Assembly: GCF_001425045.1 (NCBI RefSeq)
Contig: NZ_LMDJ01000008.1
Span: 31,783-95,782, forward strand
Direction: 5' to 3'
Origin: Massilia sp. Root351
GTDB lineage: Bacteria; Pseudomonadota; Gammaproteobacteria; Burkholderiales; Burkholderiaceae_D
DNA: 64,000 nucleotides
In this document: positions 38,341-50,500 of the stretch, piece by piece
How the letters are laid out: each line of letters begins with the position of its first letter
Numbering within the stretch: the stretch's first letter is position 1
Made by a program: the position numbers and the translations under genes
Notes under the pieces: generated by a model
Databases searched by the model: none
What the model was told of the DNA's origin: nothing
What the model saw: only the letters and a program-made list of their open reading frames with translations

Positions 38341-39525
38341 ATGAATATTCTGCTGACACTGCTCCTGGCCGGGCTCACCATGGTCGGGCCGCTGGCCATC
38401 GACACCTATCTGCCATCCTTCCCGGCCATCGCCCTGGCCTTCGATGCCAGCCCCATCGCCATCCAGCAGACCCTCAGCCTGTTCCTCTTCTGCTTCGCCT
38501 TCATGATGCTGTTTTACGGCACCATGTCCGACTCCTTCGGCCGCCGCCCCGTCATCCTGGTCTCGCTGGTGATCTACACCGCCGCCTCCATAGGCGCCGC
38601 GCTGGCGCCATCCTTCGGCGTGCTGCTGGCCTGCCGCATCCTGCAAGGCCTGTCGGCCGGCGCCGGCATGGTGGTCAGCCGCGCCATCGTGCAAGACCGC
38701 TTCGAGGGCGCGGAAGCACAAAAGATCATGTCGCACGTGATGATGGTGTTCGGCCTGGCGCCGGCGCTCGCGCCCATCCTGGGCGGATGGCTGCAGGTGT
38801 CCTTCGGCTGGCGCGCCATCTTCTGGTTCCTCACCGGCTTTGGCGTGCTGATGTACTTCGCCGTGCTGCGCCTGCTGCCGGAAAGCCTGCCCAGGCAGGA
38901 CCGCCATCCCTTCCACGCCGGTGCAATCGCCGCCAACTACTGGAAAGTGCTGTGCCACCGCCAGTTCCTGCTGCTGTCCGTGAGCGTGGGCATGGCCTTC
39001 GGCGGCTTTGCGCTATACATCGGCTCCGCCGCCTACTTCGTGATGCACATCCTGCACCTGCCGGAGACGGCATTTGCCTGGCTGTTCTTCCCGCTGATCA
39101 GCGGTTCGGTGGCGGGGTCCGCGCTGTCGGGCAAGCTGGCCAGGCGCTATTCGCAGAGCGCCCAGATCTGGGCCAGCTACGCCATCATGGGTGCGGCCGG
39201 CGCGGTCAACATGGCGTACAACTACTACTTCGCCGCGGAAGTGCCGTGGGCGGTACTGCCGCTGTTCGTGTACTCGTTCGCACTGGCCATCGCCATGCCG
39301 CCGATGACGCTCATCGCGCTGAACCACTTCCCCAACAACAGCGGGCTGGCTTCGTCGATGCAGTCCTTCATCCAGATGATCTTGTTCGCGCTGATTTCAG
39401 GCGTGGTGGCGCCGCTGCTGTTCGACAGCGCCTACAAACTGGCTTGCGGCGTGATGGCGGGGCTGGCGATCAGCTTCGCCGCCTGGGTGGCGGCGCACCG
39501 CACTACGGCCACGGCGCCGGCGTAA
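38341..39525 (+). CDS. Bcr/CflA family multidrug efflux MFS transporter
   Basis: A 394-residue protein with about twelve helices. It has the DHA1/Bcr opening LLLAGLTMVGPLAIDTYLPS, the motif A region DSFGRRPVILVSL, and RILQGLSAGAGMVVSRAI. Export of drugs or cysteine/small peptides is typical of this family. It starts about 190 bases from the divergent serine acetyltransferase; cysteine export by Bcr is known, which would fit the context, but the substrate is not shown. Confidence 0.9.
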   Translation: MNILLTLLLAGLTMVGPLAIDTYLPSFPAIALAFDASPIAIQQTLSLFLFCFAFMMLFYGTMSDSFGRRPVILVSLVIYTAASIGAALAPSFGVLLACRILQGLSAGAGMVVSRAIVQDRFEGAEAQKIMSHVMMVFGLAPALAPILGGWLQVSFGWRAIFWFLTGFGVLMYFAVLRLLPESLPRQDRHPFHAGAIAANYWKVLCHRQFLLLSVSVGMAFGGFALYIGSAAYFVMHILHLPETAFAWLFFPLISGSVAGSALSGKLARRYSQSAQIWASYAIMGAAGAVNMAYNYYFAAEVPWAVLPLFVYSFALAIAMPPMTLIALNHFPNNSGLASSMQSFIQMILFALISGVVAPLLFDSAYKLACGVMAGLAISFAAWVAAHRTTATAPA

Positions 39526-39760
39526 CCTCGATATACTGCGCGCCGCCCTGCTCGGGCTCGGGTTCGCCCGCCTGGGCGGGATGATCCAGGCGCGCATCTC
39601 CCGTCAGGCCCAGCGCCAGGATTTCCTTGCGCGCCTCGACAAAGTCGGAACTGGAAAGCGGCCGGCCGCGGTCCGGCCAGTTGGCGATGGCCCAGTTCTG
39701 CACTTCCTCGAAGCGCTGCCATACCTCGTTGATAAACTGGCGCCGCTGTTGCTCATCCAT
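39503..39760 (-). CDS. small hypothetical protein
   Basis: 85 residues, hydrophilic, opening MDEQQRRQFINEVWQRFEEV and rich in acidic and aromatic residues. GGAG precedes the ATG at a good distance. The 3' end overlaps the convergent transporter gene by 23 bases. I do not recognise the family; coding bias supports a real gene, moderately. Confidence 0.55.
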   Translation of the reverse strand: MDEQQRRQFINEVWQRFEEVQNWAIANWPDRGRPLSSSDFVEARKEILALGLTGDARLDHPAQAGEPEPEQGGAQYIEVTPAPWP

Positions 39761-39840
39761 TGCTGTTCTCCAAGATAGCCCTGGAGCCAGTATAAGCCTG
39801 CCGCAGCGCGCCGGGGCGCACGGCAGGCTATCACCCCTCT

Positions 39841-41568
39841 TTAGAAATAGCGGGCGATCTGCACCCAGGCACGGGTGCGCGAGGAGGTGCCGTCCGAGTC
39901 GTCGCCGTTGGCGGCGCGCGCCGGATTGCTGCCGATCTTGGTGGCGATCTGCAGCGAGGCGACAGTTTTCGCCATCGGGCGCCAGCTCAGGCCCACGCCC
40001 GCGCCCTGCAGGCTGTACTTGTTGGCCGCGCCGGCCGCCAGCGCGCCCGCGTAAGGCGAACGCACCAGCGTGACCCGCCCAATGTCGTAGAACACCGACA
40101 GGTCCAGCTTGTAGGCCGGCACGTCCCAGTGGGTTTCCAGCGTCAGGGTATGGCCTGCGTCGCCGCTCGCCTCGCCGGCCGGGTAGGCGCGCACGCGGCC
40201 CACGCCGCCCAGCGACAGCTTTTCGCCCGACTCCAGGTTGCCCGATGCGAGCTGGCCGCCCACGCTGGCCAGCAGCGTCACGCCCGGCACCAGCGCCTGG
40301 ATGCGGCTGACCTGGTAGTTGAAACGGGTGAACCTGCCGGCGGTGCCCGGGCCGGCTGCGTCGCCGGCGGCAAAGGCCGCGTTGCGCGACAGGTCCACGT
40401 CGCCGCGCGTGACGTCGGCAATGGCCGACACCAGGCCGCCGCCGCCCAGGCTGTCCTGCATGTTCAGGCTAACACCCACGGTGAGGTTGCGCACCAGCTT
40501 GTCGCTGATCTGGACGTCCTTGGCCGAGTTCTCATAGCGCTTGTCGTCGTAGCCGGCGCGCAGCTGGATGCTGCGAAAGCGCGAACGCAGCAGCGGATGC
40601 GTGACCAGCACCTGGCTGATGTTGGCGCTGCCGCTGGAGTCGAGCGACGCGAATTCCTTGCCCAGCTTGTAGCGCATGCGCGAGTGCGCCACGCCGGCGC
40701 GCGTGCCCGCGCCGCCCACCGGCATCACGTAGCCCAGCCGGCCGTAGTTGAAGTCGGAGCCGGTGGTGGATGCCAGTGCGGACAGCTGTCCGCCCTGCCC
40801 GCCGATGTCGTCCACATTCAGCCCGCCGGAAATGCGGGTGCGGCCGGTGTAGCGGTTCGATGCGTTGTCCAGGCTGACGTTACCGTTGAACATGGGGCCT
40901 TCCGACAGGCCGATGTCGACTGCGGTCTCGCCGAACTGCGCGCCGGGGCTCAGCTCGGCGCGCGCGTTCACGCCGGGCAGGTCTTCCACCAGCAGCATGG
41001 CGCGTTCCAGCTCCGCCTCCTTCAGCGGCTGGCCGGTCTGCAGCACGCCGTCGAGGTAGCGGCGCACCAGCGCCTGGCTGACGCGCACGCTGGCGTCCGG
41101 CACCAGCCGCACGCTGGACAGGCGGCCCTCGAGCACCTGGATGGTGACCACGCCCTGCGCCAGTTCCTGCGCCGGCAGCGTGGCCGACGCGATCAGGTAG
41201 CCATGGGCACGGTAGTGGGCGGAAACGGCCAGCGCGGCCTCGCCCAGTTCCTTGAAGCTCACTTCACGGCCGGCGTACGGCGCCAGCACCTTCGCCAGCT
41301 CCTGCTCGGTGAAGGCGCTATTGCCCTTGAAAGCGTAGCCCTTGACGAACACTTTCTGGTCGCCCGGCAGCGCGGCGCTGCTCTGCGGCTTCACGTCCGG
41401 CACCACCTTGGCGCCGGCGCGCAGCGGCGGGATCAGCGCCGGCGGGCGGTTCGATTCCAGTACGCCGCCGGCGTCCGGCACGGTCTGCGCGAACACGGCG
41501 GCGGGCGCCAGCAATATCGCCAGTGCGGCGGCGCGGGCTTTGACTTCCATGTGATTCATGTTGCTCAT
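39841..41568 (-). CDS. TpsB outer-membrane transporter (ShlB/FhaC/HecB family)
   Basis: A 575-residue two-partner secretion transporter. A signal peptide ending AVFA-QTV is followed by a POTRA domain from about residue 73 (VFVKGYAFKGNSAFTEQEL). The barrel contains the conserved loop motif VRAYPAGEASGDAG near residue 458 and ends in YF, typical of OMPs. It exports the TpsA protein encoded directly upstream; their genes overlap by one base (TAATG). The system needs Sec for the first step and no ATP in the second. Confidence 0.93.
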   Translation of the reverse strand: MSNMNHMEVKARAAALAILLAPAAVFAQTVPDAGGVLESNRPPALIPPLRAGAKVVPDVKPQSSAALPGDQKVFVKGYAFKGNSAFTEQELAKVLAPYAGREVSFKELGEAALAVSAHYRAHGYLIASATLPAQELAQGVVTIQVLEGRLSSVRLVPDASVRVSQALVRRYLDGVLQTGQPLKEAELERAMLLVEDLPGVNARAELSPGAQFGETAVDIGLSEGPMFNGNVSLDNASNRYTGRTRISGGLNVDDIGGQGGQLSALASTTGSDFNYGRLGYVMPVGGAGTRAGVAHSRMRYKLGKEFASLDSSGSANISQVLVTHPLLRSRFRSIQLRAGYDDKRYENSAKDVQISDKLVRNLTVGVSLNMQDSLGGGGLVSAIADVTRGDVDLSRNAAFAAGDAAGPGTAGRFTRFNYQVSRIQALVPGVTLLASVGGQLASGNLESGEKLSLGGVGRVRAYPAGEASGDAGHTLTLETHWDVPAYKLDLSVFYDIGRVTLVRSPYAGALAAGAANKYSLQGAGVGLSWRPMAKTVASLQIATKIGSNPARAANGDDSDGTSSRTRAWVQIARYF

Positions 41569-44500
41569 TACTCCAGGTTCCTTACGCCGCCATTGCGCGA
41601 CACGATCTTCGAATTGCCGTTCACATAGGTGACACCCGCCGGTGCGCCAGGCACACCCGGCGTAGCAGCGTTATTGCCGCTGCTGCCGTTGCCGCCGTTC
41701 GGGTTGCCGCCTTCGTCGCGCGCCTCGGCCAGCAGCGTCTGCGGCGTGCTGCTGCCGCTGGAAGCGCCAAAGCCGCCCACATTGCCGCCAAAGCCCAGCC
41801 CGCCGTTGCCCGCGCCATTGGCGCCGGCCGAAGCGGTGCTGCCGACAATGGCGGCCACCGGATCGAACCTGCCCGGCTGGACCCCGGCCGACGTTACCGT
41901 CAGCACGCCATCCAGGTAGAACACCTTGTAGTCATTGAGTGCCGCGCCGCTGGCGGTGATGGCGTACTGGCCGGCAGCCGATTGCGTGGTGGCGCTGGTG
42001 GCCAGGACGAGGTTGCCCAGGATGTCGCGCGTGTCGCCGCCCACCAGGCCGCTGACGCTGCTGGTGAATGCCGGATTGGCCGTTCCCTGCACGCGCGTTT
42101 TGTCGTCCACCACCACCGTCAGCGTGGCTTGCGAGATGGTGCCGGTGCCGCTGGCCGTGCTGCTGGCCAGCGCGTAGTTCGATGCGCGGCCGGTGCCGCC
42201 GTCGGCCAGCGAGTAGCCGCTGGCGGTGACGGTCTTGCCGCTGCCTGCGCTGCGGGTGTCGAACGCGCCGTTGGCCGGGCCGTTCAGGGTCAGGCTCTCA
42301 CCCGCCACCAGGCCGGCCAGCGTGCCGCGGCTGCTCAAGGTGGCGGCGGTGCTGCCGTCGTACACCTTGGTGGCCGCCTGCACGCCGGTCACCGTGACGG
42401 TGCGCGCCGTGATGGCGCCCGCGCCGGTGGCCACCGACGGCAGCAGATAGTTCGACAGCAGCGTGCCGCCCGTTGCGCTGAAATTCGACGCCGCCAGGTC
42501 CGCGGTGACCGTGCTGGCGCCCGCCACGTTGGCGTCGTTGTAACGGCCAGTGCTGCCGCTCTGCAGCGTGGCGCCCTGTCCCGCCACAAAGCCGGACAGC
42601 GATACCGAACCCGGATTGAGCACGGCGCTGGTGGTACCGTCGTAGGTCTTGACGGTGGTGCCGGCGATGGTGGCCTGCAGCGCGCGCTGCGTGATGGTGC
42701 CGCTGCCGCGTGCGCTACCGCCAGTGAAGGTGTAGTTGGCCGCGTCCGCGCCGCTCAGCGCCAGGCCGGTGATGTTAACCGTCTTGCCGCTGCCCGCATT
42801 GGCGTCGCTGAAGCTGCCCTGGCCGCTCACCTGCAGCGCATCGCCCGCAACACGGTCGTCGCTCAGCACCACGGTGGCGCTGGTGCTGCCGTCGTATACC
42901 TTGGTCACGTTGGCGGCGCTGGCGTTCAGCACGCGCTGGGTGATGGCGCCGGTGCCGCTGGCGGTGCTCGATGCCAGCACGTAGTTGCCCGCGTCCGCGC
43001 CGGACAGCGCGATGCCGCTGACGCTGACGGCCTTGCCGCTGCCCGCGTTCTTGTCGGCGAAGGCCGCCGCGCCGCCGGTAAGCGACAGCGCATCACCCGC
43101 GACGCGGTTGTCGGCCAGCGCCACGGTGGCGCCGGTGGTGCCGTCGTACACCTTGCTGTTGACCGTGACGACCGCGTTCAGCGTGCGCTGTGTGATGCTG
43201 CCGGTGCCGCTGGCCGTGGTCGAGGCGAGCGTGTAGTTGGCCGCGTCCGTGCCGGACAGCTCGATGCCGCTGACCGAAACGGCCTTGGCGTTGCCGGCGT
43301 TCTTGTCGGCGAAGGCTCCGCCGCCGCCGGCCAGGGCCAGCGAGTCGCCCGCCACGCGGTCGTCGTCCAGCGTGACGGTGGCCGTGGTGGTGCCGTCGTA
43401 CACCTTGCTGGCGGCCGACGCATTCACGTTGAGCAGGCGCGGCGTGATGCTTCCGGTGGCGCGCGCCGTGGTGGAACCGAGCACGTAGTTGGCCGCGTCG
43501 GCGCCGGACAGGGAAATGGCGCTCACGTTGATCGCCTTGCCGCTGCCCACGTTCTTGTCGCCGAATGCCGCCTGGCCTGCCAGCGACACGCTATCGCCCG
43601 CAATGGCGTCCGAGATGAAGCTGACGCTGGCGTTCAGGCCGCCGTCGTACACCTTGCTCTGGCCGGTGGCGCTGGCGTTCAGCGCGCGTGGCGTAATGGT
43701 GCCGGTGGTGCTGACGGCGCCCGGCGCCATCACGTAATTGCCGGCGTCCGCTCCGCTCAGGACGATGCCGCCAACGGTGATGACCTTGTTGGCGCCTGCG
43801 TTCTTGTTGGCGTAGCTGCCGGTGCCTGCCAGCACCAGATCGTCGCCGACGACGCGGTTGTCTGCCAGGGTGACGGCAGCGCTCACGTTACCGTCGTACA
43901 CCTTGGTGCTGCCGGTGGCGGTGGCGACCAGTGCGCGCTGGGTGATGCTGCCGGTGGTCGCCAGCGAGGTGGAGGCCAGCGTGTAGTTGAGCGCGTCCGC
44001 GCCGCTCACGGCGATGCCGGTCACGTTCACGGCCTTGCCGCTGCCGGCGTTCTTGTCGGCAAAGGCGGCCGCGCCGGTGATGGCCAGCACGTCGCCGGCG
44101 ATGGCGTCGCTGCTCAGGGTAGCGTTGCTCACCAGCAGGCCGTCGTACACCTTGGTGACGCTGCCGCCGGCCACGTTCAGCGTGCGCTTGCCAATGTCGG
44201 CCGTGGCGCTGGCGGTGGTCGAAGCGAGCGTGTAATTGGCCGCGTCGGCGCCGGAAGCGGCGATGCCGCTGACGGTGACGCTCTTGCCGGTGCCGGCGTT
44301 CTTGTCGGCGAAGGCCGCGCTGCCGCTCAGGGCCAGCACGTCGCCCGCCAGGCGGTCGTCGCCCAGCGTGACGGTGGCGGCGGCCGAGCCATCGTAGAGC
44401 TTGTTGGCGGCGGTGGCGGTGGCGTTCAGCACCCGCTGCGTGATATCCGCGCTGGCTGTGGCGCTGGTGGAAGCCAGCGTGTAGTTGGCGGCGTCGGCGC

Positions 44501-47500
44501 CGGACAGCGCGATGCCGTTCACGGCGACGAGCTTGCCCGCGCCCGCGTTTTTGTCCGCGAAGGCCGCGCCGGCGCTGCTCAGTGTCAGCGCGTCACCGGC
44601 CACGCGGTTGTCGCCCAGCGTGACGGTGGCGCCGGTCTGGCCGTCGTAGACCTTGTTGTTGCCGGTGGCGCTGACGGTCAGCTGGCGCGCGGTGATACTG
44701 GCGCTGCCGGTCGCGGTGGCAGATGCCAGCGTGTAGTTGCCCGCGTCCGCGCCGCTCAGGGTCATGCCGCTGATGGCCACGGACTTGCCGCTGCCGACGT
44801 TCTTGTCGGCGAAGACGGCGTTGCCGCTGATGCTCAGCACATCGCCCGCCAGGCGGTTGTCGCTATAGTTCACCCCGGCCGCCAGGTTGCCGTCGTATAC
44901 CTTGTCCAGCGCGGTGGCGCCGGCGGTCAGTGTGCGGGCAGTGATGTCGGCGCTGCCGGTGGCGGTCGACGAGGCCAGCACGTAGTTGCCCGCGTCGGCG
45001 CCGGTCAGCACCAGGCCGCCGATGGTGACGGCCTTGCCGCTGCCCGCATTCTTGTCCGCGAAGCTGGCGCTGCCGCCGGTCAGCGTCAGCGCGTCGCCGG
45101 CCACGCGGTCGTCGGCCAGCGTGGCCGTGCTGGCGGTCAGGCCATCGTAGACCTTGCCGCCGCCGACTGTGGTCGCGTTCAGGGTGCGCGCGGTGATGCT
45201 GCCGGTGCTGTTGGCGGCAGTCGACGCCAGCGTGTAGTTGCCCGCGTCGGCGCCGGACAGCGCGATGCCGGTGACCGACACAGTCTTGCCGCTGCCGACG
45301 TTCTTGTCCGAGTAGACAGCGCTGCCGCTGGTGACCAGCACGTCGCCGGCCACGCGGTCGTCGCCGAGGGCGATGGTGGCTGCGGCCAGGCCGTCGTATA
45401 CCTTGTCCACGGTGGAGGTGGTGGCCGTCAGCGTGCGGCGCGAGATGTCCGCCGTGGCGGTGGCGGTATTGGAAGCGAGCGCGTAGTTGCCGGCGTCCGC
45501 GCCCGAGATGGTGATGCCGTTCACGGTGACCGTCTTGCCGGCGCCGGCGTTCTTGTCGGCGAAGGACGCGCCGCTGCTCGACAGGGACAGCACGTCGCCG
45601 GCCAGGCGGTCGTCACCCAGGGTGGCGCTGGCGGCGGTCTGGCCGTCGTAGACTTTGCCGCTGGCCGTGGCGCTGGCGTGCAGCGCGCGCGGCGTGATGC
45701 TGCCGGTGGTGCTGGCCGTGCTGGACGACAGGGTGTAGTTGGCGGCGTCCGCGCCGCCCAGGGCGATGCCGCTGACGGAGACGGTTTTGCCGTTGCCGGC
45801 GTTCTTGTCGCCGAAGGCGGCGCCCGTGCTGCTCAGCGACAGCGCATCGCCTGCCACGCGGTTGTCGCCCAGCGTGACGGTGGCCGTGGCCAGGCCGTCG
45901 TACACCTTGTCGATGCCGGTGGCGCTGGCGGTCAGCGCGCGCGGCGTGATGGCGGCGGTGGCGCCGGCGGTGGTGGCGGCCAGCGTGTAGTTGGCCGCGT
46001 CCGCGCCGGACAGGGCGATGCCGGTCACCGTCACCGCCTTGCCGCTGCCGACGTTCTTGTCGCCGAAGGCGGCGCTGCCGCTCAGCGCCAGCACATCGCC
46101 GGCCAGGCGGTCGTCGCCCAGCGTGACGGCGGCGCCGGTCAGGCCGTCGTACACCTTGTCGATGCCGGTGGCGCTGGCGGTCAGCGCGCGCTTGGTGATG
46201 TTGGCGGTGCCGGTGGCGCTGGCCGAAGCCAGCGTGTAGTTGCCCGCGTCGGCGCCGCCCAGCGTAACGCCGTTGACGGTGACTGTCTTGCCGTTGCCGG
46301 CGTTCTTGTCGGCGAAGCTGGCGCTGCCGCTGGTCAGGGTCAGCGCGTCGCCGGCCACGCGGTCATCGGTCAGCGTGGCGCTGGCGGTGGCCAGGCCGTC
46401 ATACACCTTGTTCACGCCCACGGCGCCGGCCGTCAGCACGCGTTGCGTGATGGTGCCGGTGGTGCTGACGCTGGTCGAAGCGAGCGTGTAATTGCCCGCG
46501 TCCGTGCCGTTCAGCGCAATGCCGGTGACGTTGACCGTCTTGCCGGTGCCGACGTTCTTGTCGATAAACGCGCCGGTGCCGCTGGTGGTAAACACGTCGC
46601 CGGCCACGCGGTCGTCGCCCACCGTCACGGCGGAGGTGGCCAGGCCATCGTACACCTTGTCCACGCCGGTGGCGCTGGCGTTCAGCGTACGCTTGGTGAT
46701 GTTGCCGATCGCCGTGGCGGTGGTGTTGGCCAGCGTGTAGTTGCCGGCGTCGTCGCCCGACAGGGCAATGCCGCTCACGTTGATGGTCTTGCCGTTGCCG
46801 GCATTCTTGTTGGTGTAGCTCGCGCCGGTGCTGCTCAGGGTCAGCAGGTCGCCGCCCAGGCGGTTGTCGCCCAGGGTGACGGTGGCGCCGGTCAGGCCGT
46901 CGTAGACCTTGCTCACGCCGGTGGCAGTTGCAGTCAGTGAACGCGGCGTGATGGTGCCCGTGCCGGTGGCGGTGGCCGAAGCCAGCACGTAGTTGGCGCT
47001 GTCCGCGCCGCCGCTGATGGCGATGCCGGCGTAGTTGACGGCCTTGCCGTTGCCCGCATTCTTGTCGCTGAAGCTGCCGCTGCCGCTCAGCGTGAGCAGG
47101 TCGCCCGCCACGCGGTCGTCGCCCAGCACGCCGTTCATGTCGGTCACGCCGGTCAGGCCGTCGTACACTTTGCTCACGCTGCCGGCCGTGGCGTGCAGCG
47201 TGCGCGGCGTGATGTTGCCGGTGGCGGTGGCGGTGCTGCTGGCCAGCGTGTAGTTGGCAGCGTCCGCGCCGGACAGCGCAATGCCGCTCACGCTGATGGT
47301 CTTGGCATTCCCCACGCCTTTAGAGCCGAAACTGGCGGTGCCGCTCAGGCTCAGCGCGTCGCCGCTGACGCGGTTGTCGCCGAGGTTCACGGTGGCGGCG
47401 GTGAGTCCGTCATACACCTTGTTGTTGCCGGTGGCAGTGGCTGTCAGCGCGCGCGGCGTGATGCTGTAGGTGGCCGGCGCCACCGCGATGGTATAGCCCA

Positions 47501-50500
47501 GCGAGCTGGCCAGCGAGCCGATCTGCACTGCGTAGCTGCCGACGTTCTTGTTGTTGATGCCGGACAGGCTGCCGGTCAGCGCGCCGTTGGCGTCGCCGTC
47601 GATCAGTCCGCTCACCGAGCCGAAACCGATGGCGCCCATGGCCAGGCCGTCGTAGACCTTGCTGATGCCGCCGGCCGGCGTGACCGTCAGCACCGGCGCC
47701 ACCTTGTACAGGAACCAGTTGCCGCTGCCCGCGTACGAGGGGTCGGCGCCGGTATAGACCTGGTTGTAGTGCTTGTTATAGCCGGTCATGCCTTCCGTGG
47801 TGCTGGTGGGCGCGTCCGAGTACACCAGGTAGCGGCTGCCGGCGCCGGCGCTGATGGTATTGGAGCCGGCGGCGCTGACGAACGTGCCGCTGGCGGTGGC
47901 GCCGCTGCCGGCGCCGCCCGACGCCACCAGCACCGATGTGCCGGAGGTGGCGGTGCCGACCAGGCGGCCGGTGCTGGCAACGCGCACGTCGCTGCCGGCG
48001 CTCAGGCCGCTGTTGATCAGGCTGATGCGCGCGCCGCGCACGGTGCCATCGATCTGGATGTCGCCGCTGGCGTCGTCGCCGGCGCGGGCGCCGGTGCCGA
48101 TGGTCAGCGCGGTCTGGCCGCTGCCGCTGTCCAGGGTATAGCCGCTGGCCACGGTGATGCCGGCATCGCCGTCGTCACGGTCGGCCGCCGACACCAGGCT
48201 GTTGGAGGAATTGGCCAGCAGGGACAGGTTGCCGCCACTGGTGGTAATGCTGCGGTTGACGGTGATGCTGCGGCCGGCCTCCAGCGTGAGGTTGCCGCGG
48301 ATACCCGCGCCGGTGCCGACCAGCACGGTGCCGTTGACCAGCAAGTCGTTGCTGGCGCGCAGCGTGACCGAGGTGCCGTTAAACAGCTGCTGCGCCAGGC
48401 CTGAGGCGTCGATGCCCACGTTCAGGCCGGTGGCGTCGGTGTAGTTCACGTCGCTGAACACCGGGGCCGCCAGCGAATAGGCGTACACGGCGCCCGTGCC
48501 TTCAACGCTGCCGCTGGCGCTGTTCGCGTAGGGCGCGCCAACGACCAGCCGGTCGCCGGCGCCGTTCAGCGCCACCGCATAGCCAAAGCCGGAATAGTCC
48601 GGCGCGGTGTGGAAGGTGCCGTCACCCAGCCGCAGGCCGCGCTGCAGCACCGCCTTCAGTACCGGCGTACCGCCGGAGGTGTCGATCAGGCGCACGCTGC
48701 CAGGCCCCAGGCCGGCGTCGACCACGCCGCCGGTAGATGGCGAGCCGACCGCCAGGCGCGTGCCGTCAGCGCTGAAGGACAGCGCGGAGCCGAACAGCTC
48801 GCCGCTCGACAAGTTAACGTTCAGGTTGGCGCCGCCGGTGGTGGCGGTGCTGCTGTAAGTGGCGGTCTGCGCCACCGAACCGCCCCAGTTGAAGGTGTAC
48901 ACCGCGCCCTTCAGGTCATCCACGCCGACCGCGCCCACCGCCAGCTTGTCGCCGGCCGCGTTGAGCGCAACGGCCGAGCCCAATTGCGCGTCGGCGCCGG
49001 CGCCGGCGATGAAGGGACTGGCGTAATTGGCGCCCAGCGTGGTGGTCAGCGCGCCGTTGGTAAACAGGTAGACCGCGCCGCAGCTGAAACAGTTGGCGTT
49101 GCCGCCGCTGTCGTTCACGGCGCCGACCGCCAGCCTGGTGCCATCGCCGTTCAGCGCCACCGACGTGCCGAACTGCCCGGCGTTCGCCGTGCCGCTCAAG
49201 CCGCCCGCGCCGGCGTTGATGGTGCTGGTCAAAGCCGGCTTGCTGGTGCCGGCGGCCAGGTCGAACAGGCGCACCGAACCGGCGCCGCTGTTCTCGCCCA
49301 CCGCGCCCACGGCCAGCTTGGTGCCGGCAGCGTTGAGCGCCACCGAGCTGCCAAACAGGGCGCCGTCGGCCAGGGTCAGGTTGTAGTCGGCCGTGCCGTT
49401 GTAGCCGGAACCGATGTTGCTGCGCAGCGCGGCGCCGCTGAAATTGCCATCGGTAAAGCCGAACAGGCGCACCGCGCCGCGCGCCTCGCCGCTGCCGGCC
49501 GCATAGTTCGGGCTGGCGGCGGTGTTGCTGTTGGTCACGCCGCCATCCATCGGCACCCCGACCGCCAGCACGGTGCCGTCCGCGCTCATGGCCACGGACG
49601 AGCCGAAGCTGGCGCCGCTGGCCAGCAGGCCGCCGCTGGCGTTCTTGCCGCCCGAGTAGCCGCTGCCCAGGATGGCTTCGGCGGTCCAGGTGTAGGCGTA
49701 GTTGAAGTCGCCGATGACCAGGTTTTTCGGGTCCAGCAGCAAGGCGCCGCCCTGGCCGGGCGTGATGCCGTCCAGCCCCACATAGCGCAGGTCGCCCAGC
49801 GAAGACACTTCCACGGCGCCGCCGCGCGCGCCCGCGCCCGACCCGCCGCGCGCATTGATCGTGCCCAGCAAGGTGGTCTGCCGGTCGGACCAGATCACGG
49901 CGGTGCCGCCCTGGCCGCCCACGCCGCGCGCGCTGACGTCGATGGCGCTGCTGTCGTTGACGAAGGTGCGTTCAGCCGAGACGATGGACGCGGTCTGGCC
50001 CCAGCGCTGGGCGAAGCGCGGGTCGGCGCTGCCGTCCTGCGCCTTGCCCCCCTGGAAAGCGCCGCCTACGCGCACCAGGCCGCCCTGGTGCGCGCCGGAT
50101 GCGTCGATCTTGGCGCTGAGCAGGCTGACCGTGTCGCCGCTCAGGTCGATGCGGCCGCCGCCAGCCGCACCGCCGCGCGCGCTGTAGCTGCCCGACGTGA
50201 GCAGGCTGCCGCCGGCTTGCACGGCGATATTGCCGCCGTTGTGCGCGCCGCTGGCGTTGGCCGTGGCGCCGCTGGTTTCCGTGAAACTGCCGCCGGCGCG
50301 GTAGCTGATGCTGCCGCCGCCGCCCTCCGTGCCTTGCGCGGACACGCTGCCGCCCGCGGCCAGCGCGCCGGCCGCCGTGACGCCGACGCTGCCGCCCTGC
50401 TTGCCGTCCACGCTGATGGCGCCGCCCAGCGACACGGCCGCGCCGCTGACGGCGATGCTGCCGCCGCGCGCGTCGCGGCTGGACGCGTCCAGCGCACCGG

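Noticed and set aside
41982..46940. A 1652-codon open frame antisense to the tpsA gene, and many 82-83 codon frames on the plus strand
   Set aside because: They mirror the GC-rich YDG repeats. The products are low-complexity Ala/Gly/Arg chains with no family match, and the sense gene has clear domains.
42300..47670. CRISPR array or satellite DNA at the 249-252 bp repeats
   Set aside because: The units are far too long and have no spacers. They keep an open reading frame with the YDG pattern.
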